DNA of 64,000 nt from Bog-473 sp963730395. GTDB taxonomy: Bacteria > Actinomycetota > Acidimicrobiia > Acidimicrobiales > RAAP-2. The position numbers and the translations under genes are program-made. The stretch covers positions 124,001 through 188,000 of the forward strand of contig CAVSSK010000030.1 of assembly GCA_963730395.1 (NCBI GenBank). The letters run 5' to 3'. The notes beneath the pieces were generated by a model. That model did not search any database. It was not told the origin of the DNA and saw only the letters and a program-made list of their open reading frames with translations. Position 1 is the stretch's first letter, and each line of letters opens with the position of its first letter. Shown piece after piece: positions 40,304-49,686 of this stretch.

Positions 40304-40655
40304 GGCCGCCGACGGAGGCCGCCGCTCCCACCGTCGTCGCGCTGCGCCCAGGCAGCCGCAGGGAGGCCCTCAGCGGCTCATGCCCTTCTCATGCCCCGTT
40401 CCCCATGGCGAAGTGGCCCCCCCGGGTCGCTCACGTGCCGATCTGGCAATGGCTGTGCTGCTCGTGCGGGGCTGACAGTAGCGGTCGGGCGGTCGCGCGC
40501 CAAGGGGTTGCAATCCCCGGGAGGGTCACCGCCGTTGTCCCGAGGGACGCGGGAAACGTCCACCCGCGCCCGGTAACGTCGCCGTTGAGCGGGGACATGG
40601 TGGGAGCGGCACAGCGGCCTCCCGCGCCCTCCCCAAGACGACGAAACGAGGCATC
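40304..40655. other. 352-nt divergent intergenic region
   Basis: It separates the leftward Liv-type operon from the rightward ABC exporter. A GGGG-TTGCAAT-CCCC inverted repeat lies at 40504-40518, and TCATGCCC occurs twice near 40378-40396. No promoter can be assigned with confidence and no gene is seen. Confidence 0.35.
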
Positions 40656-41420
40656 GTGGCGCTCACCGACCACATCCCGTCCGCCCAGCGATCGGACTCG
40701 CCGGCGGCGCACGCGGTCGAGCTCCGTAAGACCTACGGCACCGGCCAGGCGACGGTCCACGCCCTGGCAGGCATCGACGTCACCTTCGAGCGCGGCCGCT
40801 TCACCGCCGTGATGGGCCCCTCGGGGTCGGGCAAGTCGACGCTCATGCACTGCATGGCGGGCCTCGACCGGCCGACGTCAGGACAGAGCTTCGTGGGCGA
40901 CCTCGACATCGGGGGCCTGGACGACAAGGGCCTCACGCAGCTTCGGCGCGACCGGATCGGCTTCGTGTTCCAGTCCTTCAACCTCGTGCCCACGCTCACG
41001 GCCGGCGAGAACATCACCCTTCCGGCGGACCTGGCGGGGAGGAAGGTCGACCAGGAGTGGTTCGACTATCTGGTCGCCCAGCTGGGCATCGGGGACCGGC
41101 TGTCACACCGGCCCACCGAGCTGTCGGGCGGCCAGCAGCAGCGCTGCGCCTGCGCCCGGGCCCTGATCAACCGGCCCGACCTCATCTTCGCCGACGAGCC
41201 CACTGGCAACCTGGACTCGAACTCCTCGGCCGAGATGCTCTCCTTCCTGCGGCGGTCGGTCAGCGAGTTCGGCCAGTCCATCGTGATGGTCACCCACGAC
41301 CCCCGCGGGGCCTCCTACGCGGACCGGGTCGTGTTCCTGGCCGACGGGAAGGTCGTCGACGAGCTCGCCGAACCCACGCCCGACTCTGTCCTCGAGCGCA
41401 TCCGGACGCTGGGCGCCTGA
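40656..41420 (+). CDS. ABC transporter ATP-binding protein, MacB/LolD type
   Basis: The 254-residue ATPase has Walker A GPSGSGKSTLMH, the MacB-type Q-loop FVFQSFNLVPTLTAGENI, signature LSGGQQQRCACARAL, Walker B LIFADEPTGNLDSN and MVTHDP. It precedes an FtsX-like permease by a single nucleotide, the standard pairing for mechanotransmission-type or lipoprotein-releasing exporters. GTG 40656 has only a weak ACGAGG upstream. Confidence 0.93.
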   Translation: MALTDHIPSAQRSDSPAAHAVELRKTYGTGQATVHALAGIDVTFERGRFTAVMGPSGSGKSTLMHCMAGLDRPTSGQSFVGDLDIGGLDDKGLTQLRRDRIGFVFQSFNLVPTLTAGENITLPADLAGRKVDQEWFDYLVAQLGIGDRLSHRPTELSGGQQQRCACARALINRPDLIFADEPTGNLDSNSSAEMLSFLRRSVSEFGQSIVMVTHDPRGASYADRVVFLADGKVVDELAEPTPDSVLERIRTLGA

Positions 41421-41421
41421 C

Positions 41422-43946
41422 ATGTGGCGGGTCACCATCAAGGGACTCCTGGCCCACAAGCTCCGCCTGGCCCTGACCGCGCTGGCCATCGTCCTCGGGG
41501 TGACGTTCATCGCCGGGACGTTCGTGCTCACCGACACCCTGCACAACACGTTCGACAACCTCTTCGGGAACATCTACCAGAACGTCGACCTTCCAGGTGC
41601 GCGGCGTGGCCCAGTTCGGCAGCGGCGGCACCGCCACCCGCAATCCGGTCCCGGAGTCGCTCCTCGCCACGGTAGCAGGCCGTCCCCGGCGTGGAGGCCG
41701 CCAACGGCTCGGTGACCGGCTACGCGCAGTTCATCGCCCACGATGGAAAGGCCATCACCACCGGCGGGGCTCCCACGCTCGGGGTGGAGTTCGACCCCGA
41801 CCAGCAGATCTCCGCGCTGCACATCGCGCAGGGCCGACCGCCGACGACCCCGAACGACGTCGTCATGGACCTGGGCACGGCGCAGAAGTACGACTTCAAG
41901 GTCGGCCAAAAGGTGCGCATCCTCCTGCAGGGACCGACCCGCACCTTCACCATCACCGGCCTGACCCGCTTCGGGACGGCGAACAACCTGGCCGGGGCGA
42001 CGCTGGCCGCCTTCGACACGCCGACCGCACAGGCGGTCCTGGGCGAGGTCGGCAAGTTCGACAACATCAACATCGTCAGCGCACCGGGCGCGAACAAGGC
42101 GGTCGTCCAACGCGACATCGCACGCGTGCTGCCCCGTGGCGTCGAAGTGGTCACCGGTCAGACCGTCGTCAACGAGGCGACGGGCGCCATCAGCCAGGCC
42201 CTCGGCTTCTTCAACACGGCCCTGCTGGTGTTCGGCTTCATCGCGCTCTTCGTGGGCGGCTTCACCATCTTGAACACGTTCTCCATCACGGTGGGCCAGC
42301 GCACCCGGGAGCTGGCCCTGCTGCGCATCGTGGGGGCGAGCCGGCGTCAGGTGTTCCGTTCCGTGCTCGGCGAGGCCTTCATCGTCGGGCTCGTGTCGTC
42401 GCTGATCGGCCTGGGGCTCGGGGTGCTGGCTGCCGTCGGGCTCGAGAAGCTGCTGAGCGGGTTCGGGGTCACGCTGCCGTCGGGCCCGCTGGCTTTCGAG
42501 GCGCGCACCGTCGTCGTCTGCCTGATCGTCGGCATCGGGGTCACGATGGTCGCTGCCATCAGCCCGGCGCGGCGTGCCGTGCGGATCGCCCCGGTGGCGG
42601 CCGTCTCGGAGCGCCAGACCGAAGCCGAGATCCCGTTGCGGCGCCGTTTCATCCGGGGCGGGGTCATCACGCTGATCGGGGTGGCCCTGCTCGCCGTCGG
42701 GCTGACGCAGCCGGCGATCCAGCTGGTGGGCCTGGGGGCGGTGTTGATCTTCGTCGGCGTGGCGATGCTGGCGCCGGCAGTGGCGCGTCCCATGGCCAGC
42801 GTGATCGGTCGCCCGCTGGCCCGCCTGCTCGGCACCTCGGGCCGGCTGGGGCGGGAGAACTCCATGCGCAGCCCCCGGCGGACGGCCCAGACGTCGGCTG
42901 CGCTCATGGTCGGGCTCGCCCTCGTCTCGGCCATCGCGGTGTTCGGCGCGTCCCTTTCGCGGTCGGCCACGAGCAGCGTCGACAACGCGATCAGCGCCGA
43001 CCTCATCGTGTCGACCACGAGCAAGAACGGGAACGGGCAATTCAGCACGACCGTGCCGACGGTGATCGCCGGCGTCCCCGGCGTCACCGCCACCTCGACC
43101 GTCTACGGCGGCCAGTTCGAGTTCCAGCACTCGCTCGAGAACCTCCTCGCCGTCGGGACGACGAACCTGTCGCAGACGGTGATCCTCGACATGACGTCAG
43201 GGACCTCGCGGTCACTGGCCACGGGCGCGCTGCTCATCGACACCAACACCGCCAGCGCCGACCACCTCTCAGTCGGCAATACCGTGCCGGTGCGCTTCGC
43301 CCTCACGGGCCCCTCAACCATGCGCATAGGCGGGATCTACCAGCCGAACGCCCTGGCGGGGAAGTACCTCGTCGGCGACGGCTTCTTCCTGACCCACTTC
43401 CAGAACCCGCTCCCCAATGCCGCCCTGGCCAAGACCGACGGCAGCCCAGGGGTGCAGCAATCCGTGGAGAGGGCGCTGGCGGGCTACCCCAACGTGCAGG
43501 TCCAGTCGCGGGCCCAGTTCGAGGCCACGCAGACGGCCCAGGTCAACCAGCTGCTCGGCCTGGTCTACGCGCTCCTCGGCCTGGCCGTGATCATCGCCCT
43601 TATCGGGATCGTGAACACACTGATGCTCTCGGTCTTCGAGCGCACGCACGAGATCGGGCTGCTGCGAGCGGTGGGCATGAAGCGGCGCCAGATCCGCGCC
43701 ATGATCCGATCCGAGTCGGTGATCCTCGCCGTCTTCGGCGCCATCATCGGCATCGTCGTCGGGACCGGCCTCGGGATCGCGCTGGTGTCGTCGCTGCGCT
43801 CGCAGGGCATCACGAGCACGGTGGTGCCGGTGTCGAACCTGGTGGTCTTCCTGATCCTGGCCGCGCTGCTGGGCCTGCTGGCTGCGAGCTGGCCGGCCCG
43901 GCGCGCCGCCAAGCTCGACGTGCTGGCGGCGATCGCCGCGGACTGA
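41422..43946 (+). CDS. FtsX-like ABC permease with two frame breaks near the N-terminus
   Basis: The corrected product is about 840 residues with the MacB/FtsX-type layout. TM1 is VTIKGLLAHKLRLALTALA, followed by a large extracytoplasmic domain. An FtsX core follows (FTILNTFSITVGQRTRELALLR and two TMs), then a second extracytoplasmic domain and a second FtsX core (LIGIVNTLMLSVFERTHEIG) ending ARRAAKLDVLAAIAAD. The frame breaks at CC 41589-41590 and again at about 41673-41675. Removing one base at each point gives a smooth protein (NVDFQVRGVAQFG, then LLATVQAVPGVEAANG). The rest is intact, so I infer sequence error or very recent damage. It partners the 40656 ATPase. Confidence 0.85.
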
Positions 43947-43961
43947 CCCTCTCGCGGCCGA

Positions 43962-44324
43962 TCAGCGGGTGATGCGCCAGCGGACGGTGACGCGCTCGAA
44001 GGGCCAGTCCGCGCTCACGGCGACCAGCTTGCGAATGGCGGGGTCGAGGTCCTCGAGGGTGTCACACTGCGACTTGGCGTAGACGTCGACGAAGAGGACG
44101 TCGCCCCATCCGGGGGCAGCCATGGTCTGGGTGACCCGGAGCCGTCCGTCCACGCCGGTGATCTCGTCGACCGAGGCGCGCACGGCGCGCTGCAGGGCGG
44201 AGTCGGACATCTTCTGGCGCACCCGCTTCTGGGGCGGTTCGGCCGCAGGGTGCTCCGGGTGGGAGGCCGCTCCAGGCGAGTGCCCGCGCGCGTCGGCCTG
44301 GCCGGATGCGGGCAGTCGGACCAC
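43962..44324 (-). CDS. hypothetical protein
   Basis: This 120-residue protein is of unknown function. A Pro/His-rich N-terminal segment is followed by MSDSALQRAVRASVDEITGVDGRLRVTQTM, FVDVYAKSQCDTLEDLDPAIRKLV and a basic end VTVRWRITR. GAAAGG upstream supports GTG 44324, though ATG at the MSDS position is possible. It is convergent with the FtsX gene, 15 nt away. Confidence 0.5.
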   Translation of the reverse strand: MVRLPASGQADARGHSPGAASHPEHPAAEPPQKRVRQKMSDSALQRAVRASVDEITGVDGRLRVTQTMAAPGWGDVLFVDVYAKSQCDTLEDLDPAIRKLVAVSADWPFERVTVRWRITR

Positions 44325-44456
44325 GGAGATGTCGCCTTTCGTCTGAGGAGGATCAGTCTCCCATGTCGGCAGGATCGAGGGACGCTTTCGCGGGTTTGTG
44401 CTCCAGTTGGCCATCGGGCCGACCCGGGGGCATTCGGCGCCGACCCGGTCTCCGGA

Positions 44457-45173
44457 TCAGGGCCCTGACCCTGGGGCGAAGCGGGCCGTGAGGCCGACCA
44501 CCCGCCAGCCTTCTTTGTGGCCGCGAACGAGCCGGTAGGTCGTGTCCAGCATGCCCGGAACGACGGCCCAGCCGACCAGGCGTCCGCCGTGCGCGGTCGG
44601 GACACGGGTCACGCCGCCCTGCCAGTCCGTCACGTGCACCACGCCCGCCGCCGTGGCGGTGGTCCCGGAGAGGGACAGCTTCGTGACCGTGGTCCGGTCC
44701 CGGATGGGGCCAGGGGGCCCCACGGTGACGGCACCGGGCGGCCGCACGCACGCCGTCGCCGTGCCGAGCCGAGCGGCCTTGGCCTCGAAGGCCGTCGTCA
44801 GCCGCGCCGCCTCCAGCCCGCCGAACGTGGCCGCAATCTGTGCCTGCATGAAGGCCTCCATGCCGTGGACGAGGGACGAGTCGAACACGGTGCAGCGGGC
44901 CGCCGTCCAGCGCCAGGGCGAGCTGGTGGTGCTGATGGAGGGCTGCAGCCACGAGCCGGGGCTGGCCAGCGTCCAGCGACCGTGCAGCTGGACCGGGAGG
45001 TAGACAGCGTCGTCCGAGACCTGGAGGGCCCGCGCGACGACCGCCAGGGCGTCCGCCCGAGACGAGCTCGACGGCTCCGAGGCGGAGACGTGGAGCGCCG
45101 CGACCGGCGTGAGCGCCCCGGTGAGGAGGGTGACGGCGACGCCGCGCCGGGCGTACCCGCCGACTCGACGCAT
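44457..45173 (-). CDS. secreted hypothetical protein
   Basis: The 238-residue product starts MRRVGGYARRGVAVTLLTGA and has a Sec-type signal peptide, probably cleaved near residue 32 (VAALHVSASEPS). The mature part contains SLVHGMEAFMQAQIAATFGGLEAARLTTAFEAKA and beta-rich stretches such as TKLSLSGTTATAAGVVHVTDW. I do not recognise the family. It is divergent from the dioxygenase gene, with 51 nt between starts. Confidence 0.6.
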   Translation of the reverse strand: MRRVGGYARRGVAVTLLTGALTPVAALHVSASEPSSSSRADALAVVARALQVSDDAVYLPVQLHGRWTLASPGSWLQPSISTTSSPWRWTAARCTVFDSSLVHGMEAFMQAQIAATFGGLEAARLTTAFEAKAARLGTATACVRPPGAVTVGPPGPIRDRTTVTKLSLSGTTATAAGVVHVTDWQGGVTRVPTAHGGRLVGWAVVPGMLDTTYRLVRGHKEGWRVVGLTARFAPGSGP

Positions 45174-45212
45174 GGTGACCCCCCGACCCCTCTGTCCAGG
45201 ACGAACCCTCGG

Positions 45213-45218
45213 TACAGT
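45213..45218 (+). promoter_or_regulatory. -10 element TACAGT, leaderless-type promoter of dioxygenase gene
   Basis: TACAGT ends 6 nt before ATG 45225 and no Shine-Dalgarno is present. Confidence 0.55.
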
Positions 45219-45224
45219 ACCGAC

Positions 45225-46160
45225 ATGACCACGACCGCCGGCGCCACGCCGCGGGCCTTCCGGCTGCCCGGCTACGAGGTGGCGGTGGGCCCCTTCACCC
45301 ACGTGGCGAGCGAGCGGGACCGGTTGGCCGCGCTGCGGTGGCGCAGCTTCGACGCCCGCCAGCTCGGCTCGACGGTGGGGGCGGAGATCTCGGGCGTCGA
45401 CCTCACCGCGGAGCTGACGGGCGAGGTCATCGGGGAGCTGCGCCAGGCGCTGCACGACTACAAGGTCATCTTCTTCCGGGGCCAGGCGCTGACGCCCCAC
45501 CAGCACGTCGCCTTCGCACGACGGTTCGGCGACCTCGAGATCCACCCCTTCCTGGCCTCGAACACGGGGGAGCCGGAGCTAGTCCGCTTCGAGAAGACGG
45601 CGGAAGTCAGTGGCTACGAGAACTCGTGGCACCACGACGTCACCTGGCGGAAGACCCCGTCGATGGGGGCCATCCTGCACACGCTCGACGTCCCGGACCA
45701 CGGCGGGGACACCCTCTTCTCCGACATGTACGCCGCCTACGACGCGCTGGACGAGGCGACGAAGGGGGAGATTCAGGGACTCGACGCCGTGCACGACTTC
45801 ACCCAGACCTTCGGGCACACGATGACGGCGGAGCAACGTCGGGTGGCGCAGGCGCAGTACCCCCCGGTCCATCACCCGGTGGTCTGCACGCACCCGGCCA
45901 CGGGGAAGCGCCACCTCTACGTCAACCGCCCGTTCGTGAGCCACATCGAAGGACTAGGCCGGGAGGCCAGCCTGGAGCTCCTGGACCGTCTGTGCCGCCA
46001 GGCCGACGCCCCGGAGCACCAGTGCCGCTTCACCTGGTCGAGGGACGCGATCGCGTTCTGGGACAACCGCGCCGTGCAGCACTACGCATCGAGCGACTAT
46101 TGGCCACAGCGCCGGACGATGGAGCGGGCGTCGATCATCGGTACCGAGCCCTCCCGCTGA
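45225..46160 (+). CDS. TauD/TfdA family Fe(II)/2-oxoglutarate dioxygenase
   Basis: These enzymes hydroxylate a substrate such as taurine, 2,4-D or alkyl sulfates, using Fe(II) and 2-oxoglutarate. The 311-residue protein has GAEISGVDL, the fold-typical LHDYKVIFFRGQALTPHQHVAFARRFG, and iron ligands His136 and Asp138 (SWHHDVTW). The distal His286 is in NRAVQHYA, with Arg297 (RRTMER) for 2-oxoglutarate. All catalytic residues are present. The substrate is not predictable, and no sulfonate transporter is adjacent. Confidence 0.92.
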   Translation: MTTTAGATPRAFRLPGYEVAVGPFTHVASERDRLAALRWRSFDARQLGSTVGAEISGVDLTAELTGEVIGELRQALHDYKVIFFRGQALTPHQHVAFARRFGDLEIHPFLASNTGEPELVRFEKTAEVSGYENSWHHDVTWRKTPSMGAILHTLDVPDHGGDTLFSDMYAAYDALDEATKGEIQGLDAVHDFTQTFGHTMTAEQRRVAQAQYPPVHHPVVCTHPATGKRHLYVNRPFVSHIEGLGREASLELLDRLCRQADAPEHQCRFTWSRDAIAFWDNRAVQHYASSDYWPQRRTMERASIIGTEPSR

Positions 46161-46343
46161 GGGTTGTCGCCTTCGGGGAGTGGCCCGAGCCGGAGCCATC
46201 GGTCGACGTGCAACGCTTGACGAGGCTGGGAATTCCGGTTCGTCCCTGTCGGAAGGGCTCAGCGTTGGGCCGTCGTCGGGACCTCGTCGCTTCCAGACGT
46301 GGATTCGCGTACGCCGGACCCGGAGTACGACGGGAGTCGGTCC

Positions 46344-46757
46344 CTATCTCAATGTGCCCGATGACCGGCCATGGTCACGGGTCAAACGAGGTGGGTACAC
46401 CGGTTGATCCGATGTGGGGTCATCGCGTCGAACGACCTTTACGAGGCGCCGGTACGGCACGTTTTGCACGAGGGGGACAGATGCTGCCCCCCTTACCGTT
46501 GTGACCTCGTCCGCTGTAGCCGTTTCCGCCCTCGAGGGCGGATCTCCGATGTGGAGCCGGTCCCAGAGGAACCAACGGAGGCGGTTGCCCCGACTGCGGT
46601 CATCTCGCACCCAGTGTTCAACGGTGACCTCATAGTGGAACTCGACCACTGGCTCGTCGGTACGGCTGGAGATCAGCCGATCCGCGCTCAGGTCGAGCGA
46701 GAGAATGGCGTCGTCCGGTTCACGCTCAAAGGTGGGCTTCGACCTGGCACGTTCCAT
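46344..46757 (-). CDS. hypothetical protein
   Basis: A 137-residue protein of unknown function with MERARSKPTFEREPDDAIL, then VVEFHYEVTVEHWVRDDRSRGN and WFLWDRLHIGD. GAGGAG lies 6 nt before ATG 46757, the main reason I prefer it over the plus-strand frame covering the same bases. Codon use is less GC-biased than in core genes. Confidence 0.4.
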   Translation of the reverse strand: MERARSKPTFEREPDDAILSLDLSADRLISSRTDEPVVEFHYEVTVEHWVRDDRSRGNRLRWFLWDRLHIGDPPSRAETATADEVTTVRGAASVPLVQNVPYRRLVKVVRRDDPTSDQPVYPPRLTRDHGRSSGTLR

Positions 46758-46998
46758 AGTCAGCTCCTCGTCAAGCCCCCCTCGTTGGTCTCGGCGGATT
46801 TCTCCGTCCGCTTGAGTGGCGTGTGTCACCGAGGCGCCTGCGACCCGGTGCAGGGATGGCGCTGATCCCCAGAATGATGATTGCCCCTGGAGGTTGCTCT
46901 CAGGGGGATGGTCCGGCGCCGTCGTCCAGCCGTCCGGGAGGACATCGGTGTCGTACTCGACCGGTGCGGCGACAACGGCGTCGGGGCCAAGCGTTTGC

Positions 46999-47004
46999 CA
47001 TGAT
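46999..47004 (+). promoter_or_regulatory. -10 element CATGAT, leaderless-type promoter of VOC gene
   Basis: CATGAT ends 6 nt before GTG 47011 and there is no Shine-Dalgarno. Confidence 0.5.
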
Positions 47005-47010
47005 TGCCTC

Positions 47011-47400
47011 GTGGAGCAGCGCATCAGTCTGGTCACCCTGGGGGTCCTCGATCTCGCACGAGCCCGAGCCTTCTACGAGGCCCTCGGCTGGTCGGATGCA
47101 CAGCAACCCGATGACGAAGTGTGCTTCTTCCAAGCCGGTGGGATGGTCTTCGGGTTGTGGACTGCTCTCGGCGGCCACGGCGCTCCGGGGATCGAGCTGG
47201 CTCACAACGTGCGCTCGCCCGAAGAAGTGACCGAGGTGCTGAAAGAAGCCGAACATGCTGGAGGTTCGATCGTCCGGCACGCTGCCGTAGCCGACTGGGG
47301 AGGGACGACGGGTGCGTTCTCCGACCCTGACGGGTACGTCTGGGAAGTGGCGCACAACCCGGGGTGGACGCTCGATCCCGGGGGAGCAGTCCACATCTGA
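47011..47400 (+). CDS. VOC (glyoxalase/bleomycin-resistance) family protein
   Basis: The 129-residue protein is a single vicinal-oxygen-chelate domain pair: VTLGVLDLARARAFYEALGW at the start and FSDPDGYVWEVAHNP at the end. VEQRISLVTLGVLDL from GTG 47011 is the usual VOC N-terminus. VOC members include lyases, dioxygenases and drug-binding proteins, so specificity is unknown. Confidence 0.85.
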   Translation: MEQRISLVTLGVLDLARARAFYEALGWSDAQQPDDEVCFFQAGGMVFGLWTALGGHGAPGIELAHNVRSPEEVTEVLKEAEHAGGSIVRHAAVADWGGTTGAFSDPDGYVWEVAHNPGWTLDPGGAVHI

Positions 47401-47712
47401 AGCGTCGCCATTCCGTGGCTTCGTGTGCGACCCGGGCCCGGCGAATTGCGAGGCCCCGAAAGGACGGCGAAGGGGGGCGGGGCGATGGGTCGCGGAGTTC
47501 CGTGCTGGCAGAGGTCAAGCCGGCCGGGCAGCCTCGGATCCCTGACCTCGATCCCGCCCCGGGGTGTGTTCGTGCACGACTCGCGGTGGGGATCGGGCGC
47601 TCCCTTGCCTGCTGAGAATTCTTCTCGGACCTGTCGATTCGGGGAGGGGCCGTTCGTGTAGTGGGTGACAGCCCGGCACGAGGTCCGGCTGACGACCAAG
47701 GAGGGCAGGGAG
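47401..47712. other. 312-nt gap before the RibD-C genes
   Basis: I see no protein gene. The last 50 nt carry the Shine-Dalgarno region (GGAGGGCAGGGAG) of the next gene. A GTG at 47665 in frame with that gene is unlikely to be the start. Confidence 0.3.
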
Positions 47713-48276
47713 ATGGGAAAGATCGTGGTCACCGAGTTCGTCTCGCTCGACGGGGTTATCGAAGAGCCCCGGTGGACGTTCGACTTCGACCGAGCTGCCG
47801 AGGGGGACAAGTTCAAGTACGACGAATTGTTCGACGCCCAGGCCCTTCTGCTCGGGCGCGTGACCTACGAGGGGTTCGCCGCCGCCTGGCCCGGCATGGG
47901 GCACGACGAGTTCGGGCAACGCATGAACGAGATCGAGAAGTACGTGGTTTCGTCGACGCTGGCCGACGGGGATGCAACATGGGGTAAGACGTCCGTGCTG
48001 CGAGGCGACGTAGTGGACGAGATCAGTCGGCTGAAGCGGCAGGTTGGCGGGAACCTACTGGTGGAGGGAAGTGCGCAACTTGTGCAGACCCTGGTTGCAC
48101 ACGACCTGGTGGACGAGTATCGCCTGATGATCTTCCCGATCGTCCTCGGCGCGGGCAAGCGCATGTTCCCGCCCTCCATGCCGCAACCGTCGACCCTGAT
48201 GCTCACGAACTCGCAGGCGGTCGGGTCGGGTGTGCTGCTCTTGAACCTCTCGGCCGGCTCCGACCCCGCTCGGTAG
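47713..48276 (+). CDS. dihydrofolate reductase-like (RibD C-terminal domain) protein
   Basis: This 187-residue single-domain reductase of the RibD-C/DHFR-like family has VVTEFVSLDGVIEEP at the N-terminus, LLLGRVTYEGFAAAWP, and LLVEGSAQLVQTLVAHDLVDEYRLMIFPIVLGAGKRMF. Such proteins probably reduce a small heterocycle or ketone with NADPH. ATG 47713 follows a strong purine-rich Shine-Dalgarno. A second RibD-C gene follows 34 nt downstream, making a tandem pair of diverged paralogues. Confidence 0.87.
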   Translation: MGKIVVTEFVSLDGVIEEPRWTFDFDRAAEGDKFKYDELFDAQALLLGRVTYEGFAAAWPGMGHDEFGQRMNEIEKYVVSSTLADGDATWGKTSVLRGDVVDEISRLKRQVGGNLLVEGSAQLVQTLVAHDLVDEYRLMIFPIVLGAGKRMFPPSMPQPSTLMLTNSQAVGSGVLLLNLSAGSDPAR

Positions 48277-48310
48277 CCCGGGCACCCACGAGATCAAGGA
48301 GGTTCGCACC

Positions 48311-48910
48311 ATGTCCAGATCAGTGCTCTACATGTCGATGTCGCTTGACGGGTACATCGCCGGCCCCAACGACCAACCTGACAACCCGGGCGGCGACGAC
48401 TTCATGCGGCTGCACGAGTGGTATGGGTTTGTCTCCGACCCCGGACCGGGTGCGGAGTCCGTTGATCCGTCGGGGACGGGCACACAGTTTCTCGACGAAA
48501 TCAGAATGACCGGAGCGGTCTTCGCCGGCCGCAATACCGTGGAACAGGTCGATCACTGGGGCGGTGACCACCATGACGGCGTCCCGATCTTCGTGCCCAG
48601 TCACCGGCCGCCGGCACCGTCGGTGGCGAAGTATCCATTGGTGACGTATGTGACGGACGGGATCGCTGCCGCGATGGCACAGGCGAAGTCCGCCGCTGGT
48701 GACCGCAACGTGCTCGTCCATGGCGCCTATACGGCACAGGCGGCGCTGGCGGCGGGTGTGCTCGACGAGCTGCAGATTCACCAAGTCCCGGTCTTGTTCG
48801 GTGGCGGGCGCCGCCTGTTCGAGATGTTGCCGGCAAGGGTCGAGTTGGAGATCGCTCGAGTGATCGACACCCCGGAGGCCACGCACATCCGCTATCGCGT
48901 CGTCCCGTAG
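48311..48910 (+). CDS. dihydrofolate reductase-like (RibD C-terminal domain) protein, second of tandem pair
   Basis: The 199-residue protein has YMSMSLDGYIAGPND, VFAGRNTVEQVDHWGG, VLVHGAYTAQAALAAGVLDELQIHQVPVLFGGGRRLFE, the same layout as the upstream paralogue but strongly diverged. AAGGAGGT lies 8-9 nt before ATG 48311, one of the best Shine-Dalgarno sites in the window. It is probably cotranscribed with the 47713 gene. Confidence 0.88.
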   Translation: MSRSVLYMSMSLDGYIAGPNDQPDNPGGDDFMRLHEWYGFVSDPGPGAESVDPSGTGTQFLDEIRMTGAVFAGRNTVEQVDHWGGDHHDGVPIFVPSHRPPAPSVAKYPLVTYVTDGIAAAMAQAKSAAGDRNVLVHGAYTAQAALAAGVLDELQIHQVPVLFGGGRRLFEMLPARVELEIARVIDTPEATHIRYRVVP

Positions 48911-49007
48911 GTCGGGTGACGCGAGGAGCGCCGGGGGCCCGATCTGGCAAAGCGTCCTCGAGGCGGGTGTCATGGGACACCCCCACCACCTCGCTGGACG
49001 GAGGTGC

Positions 49008-49013
49008 CAGACT
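49008..49013 (+). promoter_or_regulatory. -10-like CAGACT before VOC gene
   Basis: CAGACT ends 7 nt before GTG 49021. There is no Shine-Dalgarno. Confidence 0.35.
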
Positions 49014-49020
49014 CGAATGT

Positions 49021-49434
49021 GTGCCGTCGATCTCCGGCCGTGTCGAGGTCAATCTGACCGTCCGTGACCCCGCGAGGAGTGCAGCTTGGTATTCAGAGCT
49101 GTTGGGCTTGGAGGAGATATACGACTTCGTCGGTGTGGACGGTCGGATGCGCTACGTGGCTCTCGTTGAGCCGAAGAGTCAGCTCGTCATCTGCCTAATC
49201 GGTCACCAGGAGAATTCGGGGGAACGCTTCAGTGAGTTCCATACGGGCCTCGATCACCTGGAGTTCTTGGTGGATCGCCGAGAAGACCTCAATGAGTGGG
49301 GAGACAGGTTGAACCGGCTCGGTATCCCTCACTCGGGCGTAAAGGAGCCCGCATACACCCGAAACGCCATGCTGACCTTCCGTGACCCCGACAACATCCA
49401 GCTCGAGTTCTTCTGGAGGGCGTCAGCGGAATAG
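49021..49434 (+). CDS. VOC family protein
   Basis: This 137-residue VOC protein has VEVNLTVRDPARSAAWYSELLGLEEI, LDHLEFLVDRREDLNEWGDRLNRLGI and MLTFRDPDNIQLEFFWR. The terminal DNIQLEFF with its Glu matches the metal-binding C-terminal strand of glyoxalase-like folds. The start could be further upstream in frame, but GTG 49021 gives the usual N-terminus. Substrate unknown. Confidence 0.82.
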   Translation: MPSISGRVEVNLTVRDPARSAAWYSELLGLEEIYDFVGVDGRMRYVALVEPKSQLVICLIGHQENSGERFSEFHTGLDHLEFLVDRREDLNEWGDRLNRLGIPHSGVKEPAYTRNAMLTFRDPDNIQLEFFWRASAE

Positions 49435-49686
49435 GGTCGGTCACCGGTAACAGCTTCTTACTGTCGGTCACCCGCGTCTCCTCCACCAAGCCCACACAGT
49501 GAGGTCGTCGGTGAATCGCGCATGTGATCGTGCCCCGGCCACCCTTGTGTCAGGGCTACCACTGACCTCCTTGAGCCGACCTCCCGCCACTGGTTGGCGG
49601 ACTGCGTCGGACCGTCACCTTCACTGGTTGCTCCGCACGGCGTGGCTGGGCCGATCTCCAAGGATGTGCGTAGCGAGCCGGAGTGC

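Noticed and set aside
38378..40576. Plus-strand 732-codon frame antisense to LivH-LivM
   Set aside because: Acidic and Gly-rich composition typical of a high-GC antisense shadow; the minus-strand frame has clear permease motifs.
46371..46865. Plus-strand 164-codon frame
   Set aside because: No Shine-Dalgarno or -10 box near its start; the opposite strand has GAGGAG before ATG 46757 and better codon choice.
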